From NCBI RefSeq assembly GCF_001641335.1, contig NZ_LVEM01000001.1, positions 1,648,580 to 1,712,579 of the forward strand: a DNA stretch of 64,000 bases. Direction: 5' to 3'. The position numbers and the translations under genes are program-made. Positions 37,171 to 47,397 of this stretch are shown here, one piece after another. Position 1 is the first letter of the stretch; every line of letters begins with the position of its first letter. The notes under the pieces are model-generated. The model was not told the origin of the DNA. It made no database searches and was given only the letters and a program-made list of their open reading frames with translations. Source of the stretch: Bradyrhizobium stylosanthis (GTDB lineage: Bacteria > Pseudomonadota > Alphaproteobacteria > Rhizobiales > Xanthobacteraceae).

Positions 37171-37388
37171 TGCAGGTCCAGCTCCACTCCGTAGCGACCA
37201 AAATCCAGAACCGATTTTCCGGCGCACCCGCATCGGCGGATGCCCGACACGCGCGTTTTGCCTGCAGAATTGAGCATTTGGCTGCGGATGCCATCGCACG
37301 CGGCGGGGCGCCGCACGCGTCTATTCATGAATGGTAAGAATTTCATGCTACCGACGCGAGCAATAACAACCATTTCGTAGAGGCCGCG

Positions 37389-39083
37389 ATGAAGCTGCTC
37401 AGCCACCTGAAGATCCGCACCAAGCTCGCGAGCATGGTCTGCCTCGCAGCGCTCACGGTGACGGCCATCATCGGCGTATCGGCTGTCCTCAGCAAGAGCC
37501 GCATGATGGAGGACCGCGTCCAGCAGATGCGGACCGCGGTGGAACTCCTCTACAATTATGCGCAGTCGCTGCAGGAAGATGTCACGAACGGCAAGCTGAC
37601 GCTGGATGACGCCAAGGCCCGTTTCCACGAGCGCGGCCGGCGCATGAGCTTCAACGGCGGCCAGGGCTATCCGGTCGTCTACAATCCCGACACCTCGCTG
37701 TTCGTGAACGGCGCCAACAAGCAGCTCGAAGGCAAGATCACCGGCGCCGTCGATTCCAACGGCATCATGATCGCCGACGCGATCATGAACGTCGCGGCCC
37801 AGAATCCCCAGGGTGGCGTCGCCTCCTATCTGTATCCCCGTCCCGGCCAGACCGAGCCCGTCCGCAAGACCGTGTTCGCGCGCAAGTTCGCGCCATGGAA
37901 CGCGACCATCAGCTACGGCCTCTATGTCGACGACATCGACGCCGACGTGCGCGCCCTGACGCTGGAGCTGGCCGCGATCGGCGTCGGCCTGATGCTGCTG
38001 ATGGCGACGCTGTCCTGGCTGATCGCCCGCGACGTGCTCGGCGCGCTCGACCGCCAGAAGAACCGGATGCAGGCAATTTCCGAAGGCGCCATCGACAAGC
38101 CGGTCGAGGAGACCGATCGCGGCGACGAGATCGGCCGCATGGCCGAGACCCTCGAAGTGCTCAGGCAGACCGCGCTGACGGCCCGCACGCTCGAGTCCGA
38201 ACAGGTCGCCGCCAAGACCCGCAGCGAGCAGGAGAAGCGCGACGCCCTGATCTCGCTCGCCGACCGCTTCGATGCCTCGGTCGGTCAGCTCGTCGGCCTG
38301 ATGGCGTCCGGCTCCGGCGAGCTCGAGACCACCGCCAAGTCGATGTCATCCACGGCCGAAGGCACCAACCGCCGTGCCGCCGTGGTCGGTTCGGCCGCCA
38401 CCGAAGCCAGTCAGCGCGTTCAGACCGTGGCCGCAGCTGCCGAGGAGCTCTCCTCTTCCATCACCGAGATCAGCCGCCAGGTCGCGCAGTCCGCGGAAGT
38501 TACGGGGCGCGCCGTAGACAGCGCCCGCCGCACCGACACCATCGTCCGCGCGCTCTCGGACGGCGCCCAGCAGATCGAGCATGTCGCCGAGCTGATCTCC
38601 AGCATCGCGGCGCAGACCAATCTGCTCGCCCTCAACGCCACCATCGAGGCGGCGCGTGCGGGCGAAGCCGGCCGCGGCTTTGCCGTCGTCGCCTCCGAGG
38701 TGAAGTCGCTGGCCAGCCAGACCGCGGAAGCCACGCGTGAGATCGGCGACAAGATCGCCCAGATCCAGGGCGCGACCAAGGAGGCCGTCGACGCCATCGG
38801 CGGCATCACCGCCACCATCGAGGAGGTCAGCCGCATCGCCACCTCGATCGGCGCTGCCATCGAGGAGCAAGGCGCCGCCACCGCCGAGATCGCCCGCAGC
38901 GTCTCCCAGACCGCGGAGGCGACCAAGGAGGTCACCACCAATATCGGCGGCGTCTCCACCGCCGCCAACGAAACCGGCAATGCCGCCGGCATGGTGCTCG
39001 CCGCAGCCTCCAACCTCTCCAAGCAGGCCGAACAGCTCTCCGGCGAAGTCGGGACGTTCCTCGCAGGCGTGCGCGCGGCGTAG
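37389..39083 (+). CDS. Methyl-accepting chemotaxis protein with single-Cache sensor (copy 1)
   Basis: A 564-residue chemoreceptor. Helix TM1 (about 12-32), a periplasmic sCache_2-type sensor (about 33-195; [62 protein letters not shown]), TM2 (about 196-216), a HAMP domain ([21 protein letters not shown]), then the signalling hairpin whose tip is [36 protein letters not shown]. From residue about 176 on it is almost identical to the next gene, while the sensor halves have diverged. A hairpin ends the gene. Confidence 0.92.
   Translation: MKLLSHLKIRTKLASMVCLAALTVTAIIGVSAVLSKSRMMEDRVQQMRTAVELLYNYAQSLQEDVTNGKLTLDDAKARFHERGRRMSFNGGQGYPVVYNPDTSLFVNGANKQLEGKITGAVDSNGIMIADAIMNVAAQNPQGGVASYLYPRPGQTEPVRKTVFARKFAPWNATISYGLYVDDIDADVRALTLELAAIGVGLMLLMATLSWLIARDVLGALDRQKNRMQAISEGAIDKPVEETDRGDEIGRMAETLEVLRQTALTARTLESEQVAAKTRSEQEKRDALISLADRFDASVGQLVGLMASGSGELETTAKSMSSTAEGTNRRAAVVGSAATEASQRVQTVAAAAEELSSSITEISRQVAQSAEVTGRAVDSARRTDTIVRALSDGAQQIEHVAELISSIAAQTNLLALNATIEAARAGEAGRGFAVVASEVKSLASQTAEATREIGDKIAQIQGATKEAVDAIGGITATIEEVSRIATSIGAAIEEQGAATAEIARSVSQTAEATKEVTTNIGGVSTAANETGNAAGMVLAAASNLSKQAEQLSGEVGTFLAGVRAA
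37914..39081 (+). repeat. 1.17-kb near-identical direct repeat, unit 1 (pairs with 39878-41045)
   Basis: The segment encoding TM2, HAMP and the signalling domain of receptor 1 recurs at 39878-41045 with a constant offset of 1964 bp and about two dozen mismatches, nearly all silent. The 5' halves of the genes are far more diverged, so the boundary is abrupt. This pattern fits gene conversion after an older tandem duplication. Confidence 0.88.
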
Positions 39084-39111
39084 TCGCGCGACATCTGTGG
39101 CTCGAACACGA

Positions 39112-39137
39112 CGATGCATCGACGAATCGATGCATCG
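39112..39137. terminator. Perfect hairpin between the two chemoreceptor genes
   Basis: CGATGCATCGA, loop CGAA, TCGATGCATCG: an 11-bp stem with a 4-nt loop, 28 bp after the first receptor stop. There is no T run, so it may be a rho-dependent or RNA-stability element. Confidence 0.5.
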
Positions 39138-39352
39138 CTTGAGCCGGCGCGCGGCGGCGTAAACACGATCACGATCCATATCTTTTTTGGACACGTCGCC
39201 GCAGGCGTTGGCTGCTCGTCTGCATATGCGTGTCCACGGCTGCGCGGATTGCGACACGCCTGAACGCGCCATCTCCTGCATTCAGGAATGGTAAGTACTT
39301 CCTGATACGGCTGCGCGAGAACAAGCATTCTACAACCGTTCTCGAGGCCGTC

Positions 39353-41047
39353 ATGACGCTGCTCAGCCATCTGAAGATCCGCACCAAGCTCACAAGCATG
39401 GTCTGCCTTGCTGCGCTCACGGTCACCGCGCTCATCGTTGCGTCGGCCTATCTCAGCAAGACCCGCATGCTCGACGATCGCGCACGGCAGATGCAGACAG
39501 CAGTCGATCTGCTGCACGGCTTCGCGCAATCGCTCCAGGACGATGTCACGAACGGCAAGATGACGCTCGCCGATGCGCAGGCGCAGTTCAAGCTACGCGG
39601 CCGGCAGATGAAGTTTGGCGGCGGCCAGGGCTATCCCGTCGTCTACACCGCCGACTCGACCGTCATGATGAACGGCGGCGCGCCTCAGCTCGAGGGCAAG
39701 AACAACGGCATCAAGGATGCCAATGGCATCGTGATCGGCGATGCCACCGTCAACACCGCCAGGCAGGCCCCTGAGGGCGCCATTCTGTCCTATCTCTTCC
39801 CGCGTCCGGGCGAGACCGTTCCGGTTCGCAAGCTGGTGTTCGCGCGTTACTTTGCCCCCTGGAACGTCGCGATTGCCTACGGCCTCTATGTCGACGACAT
39901 CGACGCCGACGTGCGCGCCCTGACGCTGGAGCTGGCCGCGATCGGCGTCGGCCTGATGCTGCTGATGGCGACGCTGTCCTGGCTGATCGCTCGCGACGTG
40001 CTCGGCGCGCTCGACCGCCAGAAGAACCGCATGCAGGCAATTTCCGAAGGCGCCATCGACAAGCCCGTGGAGGAGACCGATCGCGGCGACGAGATCGGCC
40101 GCATGGCCGAGACCCTCGAAGTGCTCAGGCAGACCGCGCTCACGGCGCGTAACCTCGAGTCCGAACAGGTCGCCGCCAAGACCCGCAGCGAGCAGGAGAA
40201 GCGCGACGCCCTGATCTCGCTCGCCGACCGCTTCGATGCCTCGGTCGGTCAGCTCGTCGGCCTGATGGCGTCCGGCTCCGGCGAGCTCGAGACCACCGCC
40301 AAGTCGATGTCATCCACGGCCGAAGGCACCAACCGCCGTGCCGCCGTGGTCGGGTCGGCCGCCACCGAAGCCAGCCAGCGCGTTCAGACCGTGGCCGCTG
40401 CCGCCGAGGAGCTCTCCTCCTCCATCACCGAAATCAGCCGCCAGGTCGCGCAGTCCGCCGAAGTTACAGGGCGCGCCGTAGACAGCGCCCGCCGCACCGA
40501 CACCATCGTCCGCGCGCTCTCGGACGGCGCCCAGCAGATCGAGCACGTCGCCGAGCTGATCTCCAGCATCGCGGCGCAGACCAATCTGCTCGCCCTCAAC
40601 GCCACCATCGAGGCGGCGCGTGCGGGCGAAGCCGGCCGCGGCTTTGCCGTCGTCGCCTCCGAGGTGAAATCGCTGGCGAGCCAGACCGCGGAAGCCACGC
40701 GTGAGATCGGCGACAAGATCGCCCAGATCCAGGGCGCGACCAAGGAGGCCGTCGATGCCATCGGCGGCATCACCGCCACCATCGAGGAGGTCAGCCGCAT
40801 CGCCACCTCGATCGGCGCTGCCATCGAGGAGCAAGGCGCCGCCACCGCCGAGATCGCCCGCAGCGTCTCCCAGACCGCGGAGGCGACCAAGGAGGTCACC
40901 ACCAATATCGGCGGCGTCAGCACGGCGGCGAACGAAACCGGCAACGCCGCCGGCATGGTGCTCGCCGCGGCCAGCAACCTCTCCAAGCAGGCCGAGCAGC
41001 TCTCCGGCGAAGTCGGAACGTTCCTCGCCGGCGTGCGCGCGGCGTAA
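39353..41047 (+). CDS. Methyl-accepting chemotaxis protein with single-Cache sensor (copy 2)
   Basis: A 564-residue receptor, the same length as its upstream neighbour, with no net indel between them. N-terminus [19 protein letters not shown] and a diverged sCache_2-type sensor (about 33-195; [43 protein letters not shown]). From residue about 176 the TM2-HAMP-signalling part differs from copy 1 by one residue that I can see (TARN for TART). The ATG at 39353 aligns with the start of copy 1; an in-frame start at 39230 lies in duplicated leader sequence. The leader also resembles that of copy 1 (CATTCA-GAATGGTAAG). Confidence 0.92.
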   Translation: MTLLSHLKIRTKLTSMVCLAALTVTALIVASAYLSKTRMLDDRARQMQTAVDLLHGFAQSLQDDVTNGKMTLADAQAQFKLRGRQMKFGGGQGYPVVYTADSTVMMNGGAPQLEGKNNGIKDANGIVIGDATVNTARQAPEGAILSYLFPRPGETVPVRKLVFARYFAPWNVAIAYGLYVDDIDADVRALTLELAAIGVGLMLLMATLSWLIARDVLGALDRQKNRMQAISEGAIDKPVEETDRGDEIGRMAETLEVLRQTALTARNLESEQVAAKTRSEQEKRDALISLADRFDASVGQLVGLMASGSGELETTAKSMSSTAEGTNRRAAVVGSAATEASQRVQTVAAAAEELSSSITEISRQVAQSAEVTGRAVDSARRTDTIVRALSDGAQQIEHVAELISSIAAQTNLLALNATIEAARAGEAGRGFAVVASEVKSLASQTAEATREIGDKIAQIQGATKEAVDAIGGITATIEEVSRIATSIGAAIEEQGAATAEIARSVSQTAEATKEVTTNIGGVSTAANETGNAAGMVLAAASNLSKQAEQLSGEVGTFLAGVRAA

Positions 41048-41072
41048 GTCCGGGCGCCACCATCCCTACACG

Positions 41073-41162
41073 CGTCATGGCCGGGCTTGTCCCGGCCATC
41101 CACGTTCTCGGCGCTGGCGAAAGGAAAGTGCGGGGATGCCTGGGACAAGCCCGGGTATGACG
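41073..41162. repeat. Dispersed palindromic repeat, family B (copy 2)
   Basis: CGTCATGGCCGGGCTTGTCCCGG..., CCACGTTCTCGG..., CTGGGACAAGCCCGGGTATGACG repeats the plan of 4281-4366. It lies between the second receptor and the convergent AsmA-like gene and can fold as a long hairpin. Confidence 0.8.
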
Positions 41163-41169
41163 ACCTCGG

Positions 41170-44100
41170 CTACCGCCGCGCGAGGCTGCAGCCGCTCGAC
41201 AGCTGGCGCGTCGATCCGGTCGAGCCGTCGTTCGACTGCGACGGGAATTCCTCGAACGGCGAGTTCTGCTTGCCGGTGTTGAACTCGAAGATCTTGCGGA
41301 ACAGGCCCGGCGCCATCGCCGAGATCGGGTTGACGCGCATCACCGGCGCGGCCGGCGTGCCGACGACCTCGTAGGTCACGCCGATCAGGCCCTCGTTGTT
41401 GCCGCCGCCGAGGAAGATGCCGAACAGCGGAATCTGGCCGAAGATGTTGTTGACGCCGTACATCGGCACGAAGGTGCCGCTCATGCAGACCTGGTTGCCG
41501 GGATAGTCGATCGAGCCCTCGATGGTGGCGCCGATCATCGGTCCCTTGACGACGCCGTCGCGGATCGTGAGCGCACCGTTCTGGCGGGTGAACTCGGCGC
41601 GCAGCGCGCTGAAGGAGACGCCGTTGCCGGTGCCGTTGGGCGCGCCCGCGGCGACGCGCTCGAGCTGCGCCTCGCCCTTGACGGTGAAGTCGCGCACGTT
41701 GATCAGGCCTTCGCGCGCGGTGTTCGGCTCCGACGTCGGCGGCTCCATCGCCACCACCATCTGGCCGCCGACCGCCTTGGTGTAAGTGTCCGTGAAGCGC
41801 AGCAGCGCGCCGGCATCGTTGGTCTGGAGGTAGATCACCTCGCGGTTGCCCTGGGCACGGCCGCCGCGCAGATCAGCCGCAACCGGCGTGTCGCGGCCGA
41901 TCTTGCCGCTCAGCGTGAAAGCCTTGATGGCGCCGCTGCGCTTCGACATCTTGGCATCGACGCTGCGCATTGCTTCGCCGTTGAAGCCAGCGACCGCGCC
42001 GAGCTTCACGTCGATGTCAAAATCGACGTTCTTGAGCTTGCTCTTGGCATCGTCCTTGGAATTGCCTGAGATCGCCGACTTCAGGAAGCCGCGGCCGTCG
42101 AACACATCGCCGCGCATGCTGCCGCGCACCACGCCGTCCTGGCTGCGCTCGACCTTCAAAGACGCCTTGTCGCCGTCCGACGGCGCGTAGGTCGGGAAGT
42201 TCGCGTTCACGAGGTCGCCGTTCGGATCGACCTCGAGCGAGCCCTTGATCGACGCGCCGCCGCCCTCGATGACGATGTCCTCGAAACGGGTCGACTGCGC
42301 GGTCGGCACCACCTTGAAGCTGGCCTTGCCGGACTTGCCCGGCAGCTTGACCCAGCCCGGCAGGATATTGTCGAGCTTGACCGAGGTCAGGTCGGCCTCG
42401 ACGCCGAGCTTGGTGGTCTGGTCCGGACCGCCGGCGATCTTGCCGGACAGCTTGATCGGCAGCGAGCCGCTGACGGCGGGGCTGAGATCGAAGCCGAGAC
42501 GGGCGCGGCTCGCATCGTCGAGCGTCGCCTGCAAGCGGACATCCGCATCGCCCTCGGCCGGCTTGCGGTAGTCGAGCGAAGCCGCCTGCCCGTTGATCTT
42601 GACGTCGCCCTTGACCTGGTAGCCCTGGTTGTTGGCGGCGATCTTGAGATTGTTGGCCTCCAGCTTCTGGTTCATCACCAGCTTTTCGGCGGAGAAGCCG
42701 TTGAGATCGGCGCTGACAGCGTAGGTGGTGTCGGCCTTGGTCAACTCGCCCTTGACCGGCATGCCGAGCTGGATGTTCGCCGAGAACGTGCCCTTGGCGG
42801 TGTTGGGATCGACGACGGTCGCCGACAGATCGCTGAGCCGATCATTGGCGAGCATTTCGGCAGCCGCCGGCACGGGACCGTCGACGCGGAACCGCGTGCG
42901 CGAGGGCGACGGCTTGGGTGCCATGTCGGGCACCTCGAAGGTGAAATCGGAGATCGTGACCTTGCGGCCGGCGGGCGTGTCGGCAACGCCCTGCGCGATA
43001 TTCACGGTCGCGGTACGCCCGGTCACGCGCGCCTTCAGATCGGCATCGTGCACGACGGGCATGCCGTCGACGGGCCGCACCGCGACGCCGCTCGCGACGA
43101 TGTTGACAGAGAGGCCGTCGTCGGGGATCGGCGGCCCCTTGCGCGGAAGGTTCTTCGTCGGCGAATTGACGCCGATCTCGATGCGCTGGAGCGTGCCGCG
43201 CTCGATCCGCTCGATCACCCACTCACGCAATTCAGGGACGATCAGCGTCGGCCACATCCGCTTCAGCGCGGACGCCGACATCGGCGTTCCCGCAAAGCCG
43301 AGCGTGAGCCGCGGCTCGCCCGAATAGTCGATCGCGCCGGTGCCGGCGACGCCGATCTCGCCGTTGGAGACGTCGGCCTGCGTCAGCAGCATCCGCTTGT
43401 GGTCGGTGTCGAAGCGGAAGCCGATCGCGATGCGGTTGAAGACGAGCGGCGGCTCGTTGTCGATGCCGCCGAGCAGGATCGATCCGCCGCTGAAGCCGAG
43501 CTGCCAGTCGTTGATGGTGCCGTTGGGCGGCTCGACATGGGCCAGCAGCGTCACGCGGTTGGCGCCGGAGAGGATTTTGAACGGGGCGACCAGCACCCGC
43601 CGGTTGGCGTCCCACTCGACATTGATCTCGGCGGAATCGATCGCCATCGGATAATCAGGCGTATCGGTGTCGATGATGTTGCCCGCGCCGATCGTGATCT
43701 TGCCGCGGAAGAAGGTCGGCACGCCGTCGCGGCCGAGCTCGCCCTTCAGCTCGCCCGTCAATGGCAGGTCGGCGGTATAGGTGAGATCCTTGACGCGCAG
43801 CGCCAGCAGGATGTTGGAGGTCGAAACCTTGTCGGCCTTGATGTCGACCGAGCGCACGCCGTTCTCGGCGGGGCCGATCGTGGCGCGCAGCATCCACGGC
43901 TTCGCCCCCTCCTCGCCGAGGCTGAGCGCGACGCCCCCGTGGCTCGGCCGGCGCAGGCTAAGCGTAATGTTCTCAAACGTCCATTTGCTGCCGCGCTGCT
44001 GATCGTCGACGATCAGGTTGCCGTTCTTCAGACCGATCTCGTTGAGGTTCTGGCCGTCGAGGCCGGTCATGCTCAGACTGTCGAGCCAGTCGAGACCCTG

Positions 44101-44895
44101 GAGGATACCGCTCTGCGCGGTCGCCTGAGGCGCGGCCTGGGAGGCGGCTTGCGACGGGTCCTGGCCCGCGGGCGCAGTGGCGAAAGGCGGCGGCGGGACG
44201 CCATTGCGCGGGAATGTCGGCGGCAGGCCGGCATCCTTCTTGGAAGCAACGCCCGTTGCCAGCGGCTTTGCGGTGTCGCCGGCGGAGACCGTGACGGTCC
44301 CGTCGGGCGCGATGCGGATGGCGAGCTCGGCGTCGACGAGGTTGAGGCTTTCCGCACGCAGATGCCCCATCAGCAGGCCCGCGCCCGACAGCCTCACCTC
44401 CGCCTTCGGCGCGCTGGCGACGATGGCGTGGTCGCGGTCGCGCACGATGATGTCGCGGATGCGCACGGCGATACGGACCCGCCCGGCCCGCTCGATCTGG
44501 GTGCCGCCGACCTCCACGGTGTTGCCGTGGCCGATATTGTCCTCGATGGCGGCCGCCAGCCAGGGCGTGGCGATGTCGAGATTGATGGGCCCCGCGCCCA
44601 GCCGCCACCACAGCGCGCCGAAGCAGCCGACGAAGATGACGATGAGGGCACCGACCACCAGGGCCAGCCGCTTCAGCCAGCGGCCCCCGCCGAACCATCG
44701 GCGCACCGACCCGAAGCCGTCACCAAAGCGATGGAAGCCCGAATGGGAACGCGACAGCAGCCGGCGCGCCCGATGGCCCGCCGCCGCTTCCTGCTCCGGA
44801 TCCCAGTCGGCGTCCTCCCATTGCTGCGGCTCGTCCTGGCCGCGCTGCCGATCGAAATCCCGGTTGTAGTCCTGGGGCGACGTATTCCTTGCCAT
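41170..44895 (-). CDS. Large AsmA/YhdP-like (DUF3971) envelope protein
   Basis: A 1241-residue protein. A charged cytoplasmic N-terminus (about 1-75, NTSPQDYNRDFDRQRG) leads to one membrane helix (RLALVVGALIVIFVGCFGALWW), then a long periplasmic region of repeating beta-strand sequence, with a DUF3971/AsmA-like C-terminal part (GTFVPMYGVNNIFGQIPLFGIFLGGGNNEGLIGVTYEV). AsmA-like proteins such as YhdP and TamB form bridge-like channels that move phospholipids to the outer membrane. The ATG at 44895 has a GAGAGG site; upstream in-frame starts add 41 unlikely residues. Length is similar to YhdP (about 1270). Confidence 0.88.
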   Translation of the reverse strand: MARNTSPQDYNRDFDRQRGQDEPQQWEDADWDPEQEAAAGHRARRLLSRSHSGFHRFGDGFGSVRRWFGGGRWLKRLALVVGALIVIFVGCFGALWWRLGAGPINLDIATPWLAAAIEDNIGHGNTVEVGGTQIERAGRVRIAVRIRDIIVRDRDHAIVASAPKAEVRLSGAGLLMGHLRAESLNLVDAELAIRIAPDGTVTVSAGDTAKPLATGVASKKDAGLPPTFPRNGVPPPPFATAPAGQDPSQAASQAAPQATAQSGILQGLDWLDSLSMTGLDGQNLNEIGLKNGNLIVDDQQRGSKWTFENITLSLRRPSHGGVALSLGEEGAKPWMLRATIGPAENGVRSVDIKADKVSTSNILLALRVKDLTYTADLPLTGELKGELGRDGVPTFFRGKITIGAGNIIDTDTPDYPMAIDSAEINVEWDANRRVLVAPFKILSGANRVTLLAHVEPPNGTINDWQLGFSGGSILLGGIDNEPPLVFNRIAIGFRFDTDHKRMLLTQADVSNGEIGVAGTGAIDYSGEPRLTLGFAGTPMSASALKRMWPTLIVPELREWVIERIERGTLQRIEIGVNSPTKNLPRKGPPIPDDGLSVNIVASGVAVRPVDGMPVVHDADLKARVTGRTATVNIAQGVADTPAGRKVTISDFTFEVPDMAPKPSPSRTRFRVDGPVPAAAEMLANDRLSDLSATVVDPNTAKGTFSANIQLGMPVKGELTKADTTYAVSADLNGFSAEKLVMNQKLEANNLKIAANNQGYQVKGDVKINGQAASLDYRKPAEGDADVRLQATLDDASRARLGFDLSPAVSGSLPIKLSGKIAGGPDQTTKLGVEADLTSVKLDNILPGWVKLPGKSGKASFKVVPTAQSTRFEDIVIEGGGASIKGSLEVDPNGDLVNANFPTYAPSDGDKASLKVERSQDGVVRGSMRGDVFDGRGFLKSAISGNSKDDAKSKLKNVDFDIDVKLGAVAGFNGEAMRSVDAKMSKRSGAIKAFTLSGKIGRDTPVAADLRGGRAQGNREVIYLQTNDAGALLRFTDTYTKAVGGQMVVAMEPPTSEPNTAREGLINVRDFTVKGEAQLERVAAGAPNGTGNGVSFSALRAEFTRQNGALTIRDGVVKGPMIGATIEGSIDYPGNQVCMSGTFVPMYGVNNIFGQIPLFGIFLGGGNNEGLIGVTYEVVGTPAAPVMRVNPISAMAPGLFRKIFEFNTGKQNSPFEEFPSQSNDGSTGSTRQLSSGCSLARR

Positions 44896-45186
44896 TGCCT
44901 CTCGATACAGGCGCCCATCGTGGGGTTGAGCGCCGCCGGGACCGCAGCCGTCGACAGGGATCGAAGCGCCCCGCCCCGGCATTGCCGCCATACCTCGAAT
45001 ATTCCTGCTGTTCGTCATTTCGCCCCGGGAGCGCGTTCAACGAGCAGTGGGGTGGTGCGTGGAATTCCTTGTAACCATACTCCGGCGTCGTCAGACTTGC
45101 CCAGCCGAGGGCACGATTCCGGCACACCGGACGAGAGCTGCAATACCGCTTCGGTTGACAGGCCGAAAGCGTCGAAAGGAAGGCGT
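44896..45186. other. 291-bp divergent region between the AsmA-like gene and bcp
   Basis: GGTTGACAGGC at about 45155-45165 gives a good -35 (TTGACA) for bcp, without a clear -10. Nothing else is recognised. Confidence 0.4.
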
Positions 45187-45867
45187 ATGTCCAAGAAATC
45201 CCGAAAGAAATCGACCAAAACGCCCTCCGGCATCGCAACCGCTAAAAAGAAGACCCCGAAAACCCGGGCAACGACTCAAACAAGGGCTGCGAAAACACAG
45301 CGGACGCCGTCCGGCAAATCAACCGGGAGCATAGCAAAGCCAGCATCGCATGGGGCCGCGTCGAAACAGTTAAATTCCTCCAAATCGAAGCCTGCGGCGA
45401 AGCCGGCGCTGACGGAAGGTCAGAAAGCCCCCGCCTTCCGCCTGCCCCGCGACGGCGGCGGCGTCGCCACGCTGGCGGACTATGCCGGCCGGAAGCTCGT
45501 CCTGTTCTTCTACCCCCGCGCCGACACCCCCGGCTGCACCCGGGAGGCCATCGACTTCACCCGTCTTGCCGGCGCCTTCACGGCTGCCGGCACGGCCGTG
45601 GTCGGCATTTCCGCGGATCCGTTAAAGGCCCAGGAGAAGTTTCGCGACAAGCATAGCCTCGGCGTCCCGCTGATCTCCGACGAGAAGCACGAGATGCTCG
45701 AAGCATATGGCGCCTGGGGCGAAAAATCCATGTACGGCAAGAGCTTCCTCGGGATTCTTCGTACCACGGTACTGGTCGGAGGCGACGGCAAGGTGGCCAA
45801 GGTCTGGCGCAATGTCCGGGTCGACGGCCATGCCGATCAGGTGCTGGAAGCCGCAAGAAGTCTTTAA
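45187..45867 (+). CDS. bcp: Bcp-type peroxiredoxin with a long basic N-terminal tail
   Basis: A 226-residue protein. Residues about 75-226 are a Bcp/PrxQ-type peroxiredoxin (GQKAPAFRLPRDGG, VLFFYPRADTPGCTREAIDF with the peroxidatic Cys, SADPLKAQEKFRDKHSLG, EKSMYGKSFLGILRTTVLV). The usual resolving Cys five residues after the first is Ile, so this looks like a 1-Cys enzyme needing an outside thiol. Residues 1-74 are Lys, Ser, Thr and Ala rich (KKSRKKSTKTPSG..., KKKTPKTRATTQTRAAK), like histone H1 tails. AAAGGAAGG is a strong ribosome site before the ATG at 45187. The frame runs on, so the tail is part of the protein. Confidence 0.88.
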   Translation: MSKKSRKKSTKTPSGIATAKKKTPKTRATTQTRAAKTQRTPSGKSTGSIAKPASHGAASKQLNSSKSKPAAKPALTEGQKAPAFRLPRDGGGVATLADYAGRKLVLFFYPRADTPGCTREAIDFTRLAGAFTAAGTAVVGISADPLKAQEKFRDKHSLGVPLISDEKHEMLEAYGAWGEKSMYGKSFLGILRTTVLVGGDGKVAKVWRNVRVDGHADQVLEAARSL

Positions 45868-45979
45868 CCAGCCCGTTAAGTTCTAGCGGTTCCGTTTCCG
45901 GAAAATTAACCATGACGGGCCCAGATTGCCGCGGCAATTAGGCCGCAAGGAACCCATCCGACCGGCGCCGGGAGTGCCG

Positions 45980-47344
45980 ATGTCGAAAAGTTCTGCCCAA
46001 TACACGCAGTACCCGCAGCATCACCCCCACGACCACGGACGGGCTTACCAACGGCGTCCCCTTGCCGTCGCAGCGGCCGCTGCGATTCCGCTTCCCGATG
46101 CCGACGACGCCTATACCATCGCCCATCACGGCAAGCAGGTTCGTCTCGGACCGGTCGTGTTCTGGATCGTGGTCGGCACCGTCGTGCTGCTCGGCCTGTG
46201 GTCGGCCGCGACCGCCACTTATTTCGCCTTCCGCGACGACGTCCTGACCCGGCTGATCGCCCGCCAGGCCGAGATGCAATACGCCTATGAGGACCGCATC
46301 GCGGAGTTGCGCGCCAGGGTCGACCGGACCACGAGCCGCCAGCTGCTCGACCAGGAGCAGTTCGACCAGAAGCTCGACCAGATCATGAAGCGCCAGACGG
46401 CGCTGGAGTCCCGGGCAACGGCGCTTGGCGCCATGCCTGACGTGACGGGATCGATCCCGCGGACGGCGCCGCAACGCGGCGATGCCAATCAGGGCGCGAC
46501 GCAGGGCACGCCCAAGCCGTCGCCGATCAGCGACACCGTGATCTTCGTGGCGCCGCCGGATCGCGAGGCGCGGCTCGAGTCGCGCGCGCCGGCCATGCTG
46601 GCCGCTCCGACCCAGTTCGCCAAGAACCAGGGTTTCGACAACGTCCTGGTCCGACTCACCACCTCGCTCGACCAGGTCGAGCGCCGCCAGATCGCGGCGC
46701 TGAGCGCCGTCGAAGACGGCATGGATTCACGGATGCGCCGCATGCGCGGCGTCGTCAGCGATCTCGGCCTCAATCTCGCCAGTCTCGAAGCCGCCGTGCC
46801 GCGCAGCGCGATGGGCGGACCGTTCGTTCCGGTCAAGCTGACCGCCAATGCCGGGCCGTTCGAGAAACAGCTCAACCGCATCAACACGACCCGCGCCGAA
46901 CTGGATCGGCTCAATCGCACGCTGGCGCTGGTGCCCTATCGCAAGCCCGTTATCGGCGAGGTCGAGTTCACCTCCGGTTTCGGCGTGCGCAGCGATCCGT
47001 TCCTCGGCCGGCCCGCGATGCACACCGGCCTCGACTTCCGCGCCGCTACCGGCGATCCCGTCCGCGTCACCGCCTACGGCAAGGTGGTCTCGGCCGGCTG
47101 GTCCGGCGGCTACGGCCGCATGATCGAGGTCGATCACGGCAACGGGCTTTCGACGCGCTACGGCCATCTCTCCGAGATCAGCGTCAAGGTCGGCGAGATC
47201 GTGAAGATCGGCCAGGTCGTCGGTCTCGTCGGCTCGACCGGCCGCTCGACCGGTCCGCATCTGCACTACGAAACCCGCATCGACGGCGAAGCGGTCGACC
47301 CCCAGAAGTTCTTGCGCGCCGGCGTCCGCCTCAGCGCGGGCTAA
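45980..47344 (+). CDS. M23-family (LytM-type) metallopeptidase with coiled coil
   Basis: A 454-residue inner-membrane-anchored protein: cytoplasmic His/Pro-rich N-terminus (1-55), a membrane helix (GPVVFWIVVGTVVLLGLWSAATATYFAF), coiled coil (about 95-150), a disordered stretch, a second helical region and a C-terminal M23 domain (about 325-454). The zinc ligands appear in FTSGFGVRSDP...MHTGLDF (H and D) and GPHLHYETRIDG (HxH), so it is probably an active murein endopeptidase rather than an EnvC-like activator. The ATG at 45980 follows GGGAGTGCCG. Confidence 0.9.
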   Translation: MSKSSAQYTQYPQHHPHDHGRAYQRRPLAVAAAAAIPLPDADDAYTIAHHGKQVRLGPVVFWIVVGTVVLLGLWSAATATYFAFRDDVLTRLIARQAEMQYAYEDRIAELRARVDRTTSRQLLDQEQFDQKLDQIMKRQTALESRATALGAMPDVTGSIPRTAPQRGDANQGATQGTPKPSPISDTVIFVAPPDREARLESRAPAMLAAPTQFAKNQGFDNVLVRLTTSLDQVERRQIAALSAVEDGMDSRMRRMRGVVSDLGLNLASLEAAVPRSAMGGPFVPVKLTANAGPFEKQLNRINTTRAELDRLNRTLALVPYRKPVIGEVEFTSGFGVRSDPFLGRPAMHTGLDFRAATGDPVRVTAYGKVVSAGWSGGYGRMIEVDHGNGLSTRYGHLSEISVKVGEIVKIGQVVGLVGSTGRSTGPHLHYETRIDGEAVDPQKFLRAGVRLSAG

Positions 47345-47397
47345 GCCCAAGCTCTAGCCAAATCCAAGCCAAACTCTTTCAGAGCGCGCGGACCGGT

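Noticed and set aside
43048..45186. A very long forward open frame (over 700 codons) antisense to the AsmA-like gene, continuous with bcp
   Set aside because: It is Arg/Asp/Gly-rich shadow sequence caused by G/C-rich third positions of the reverse gene. A strong ribosome site and the lysine-rich tail place the real bcp start at 45187.
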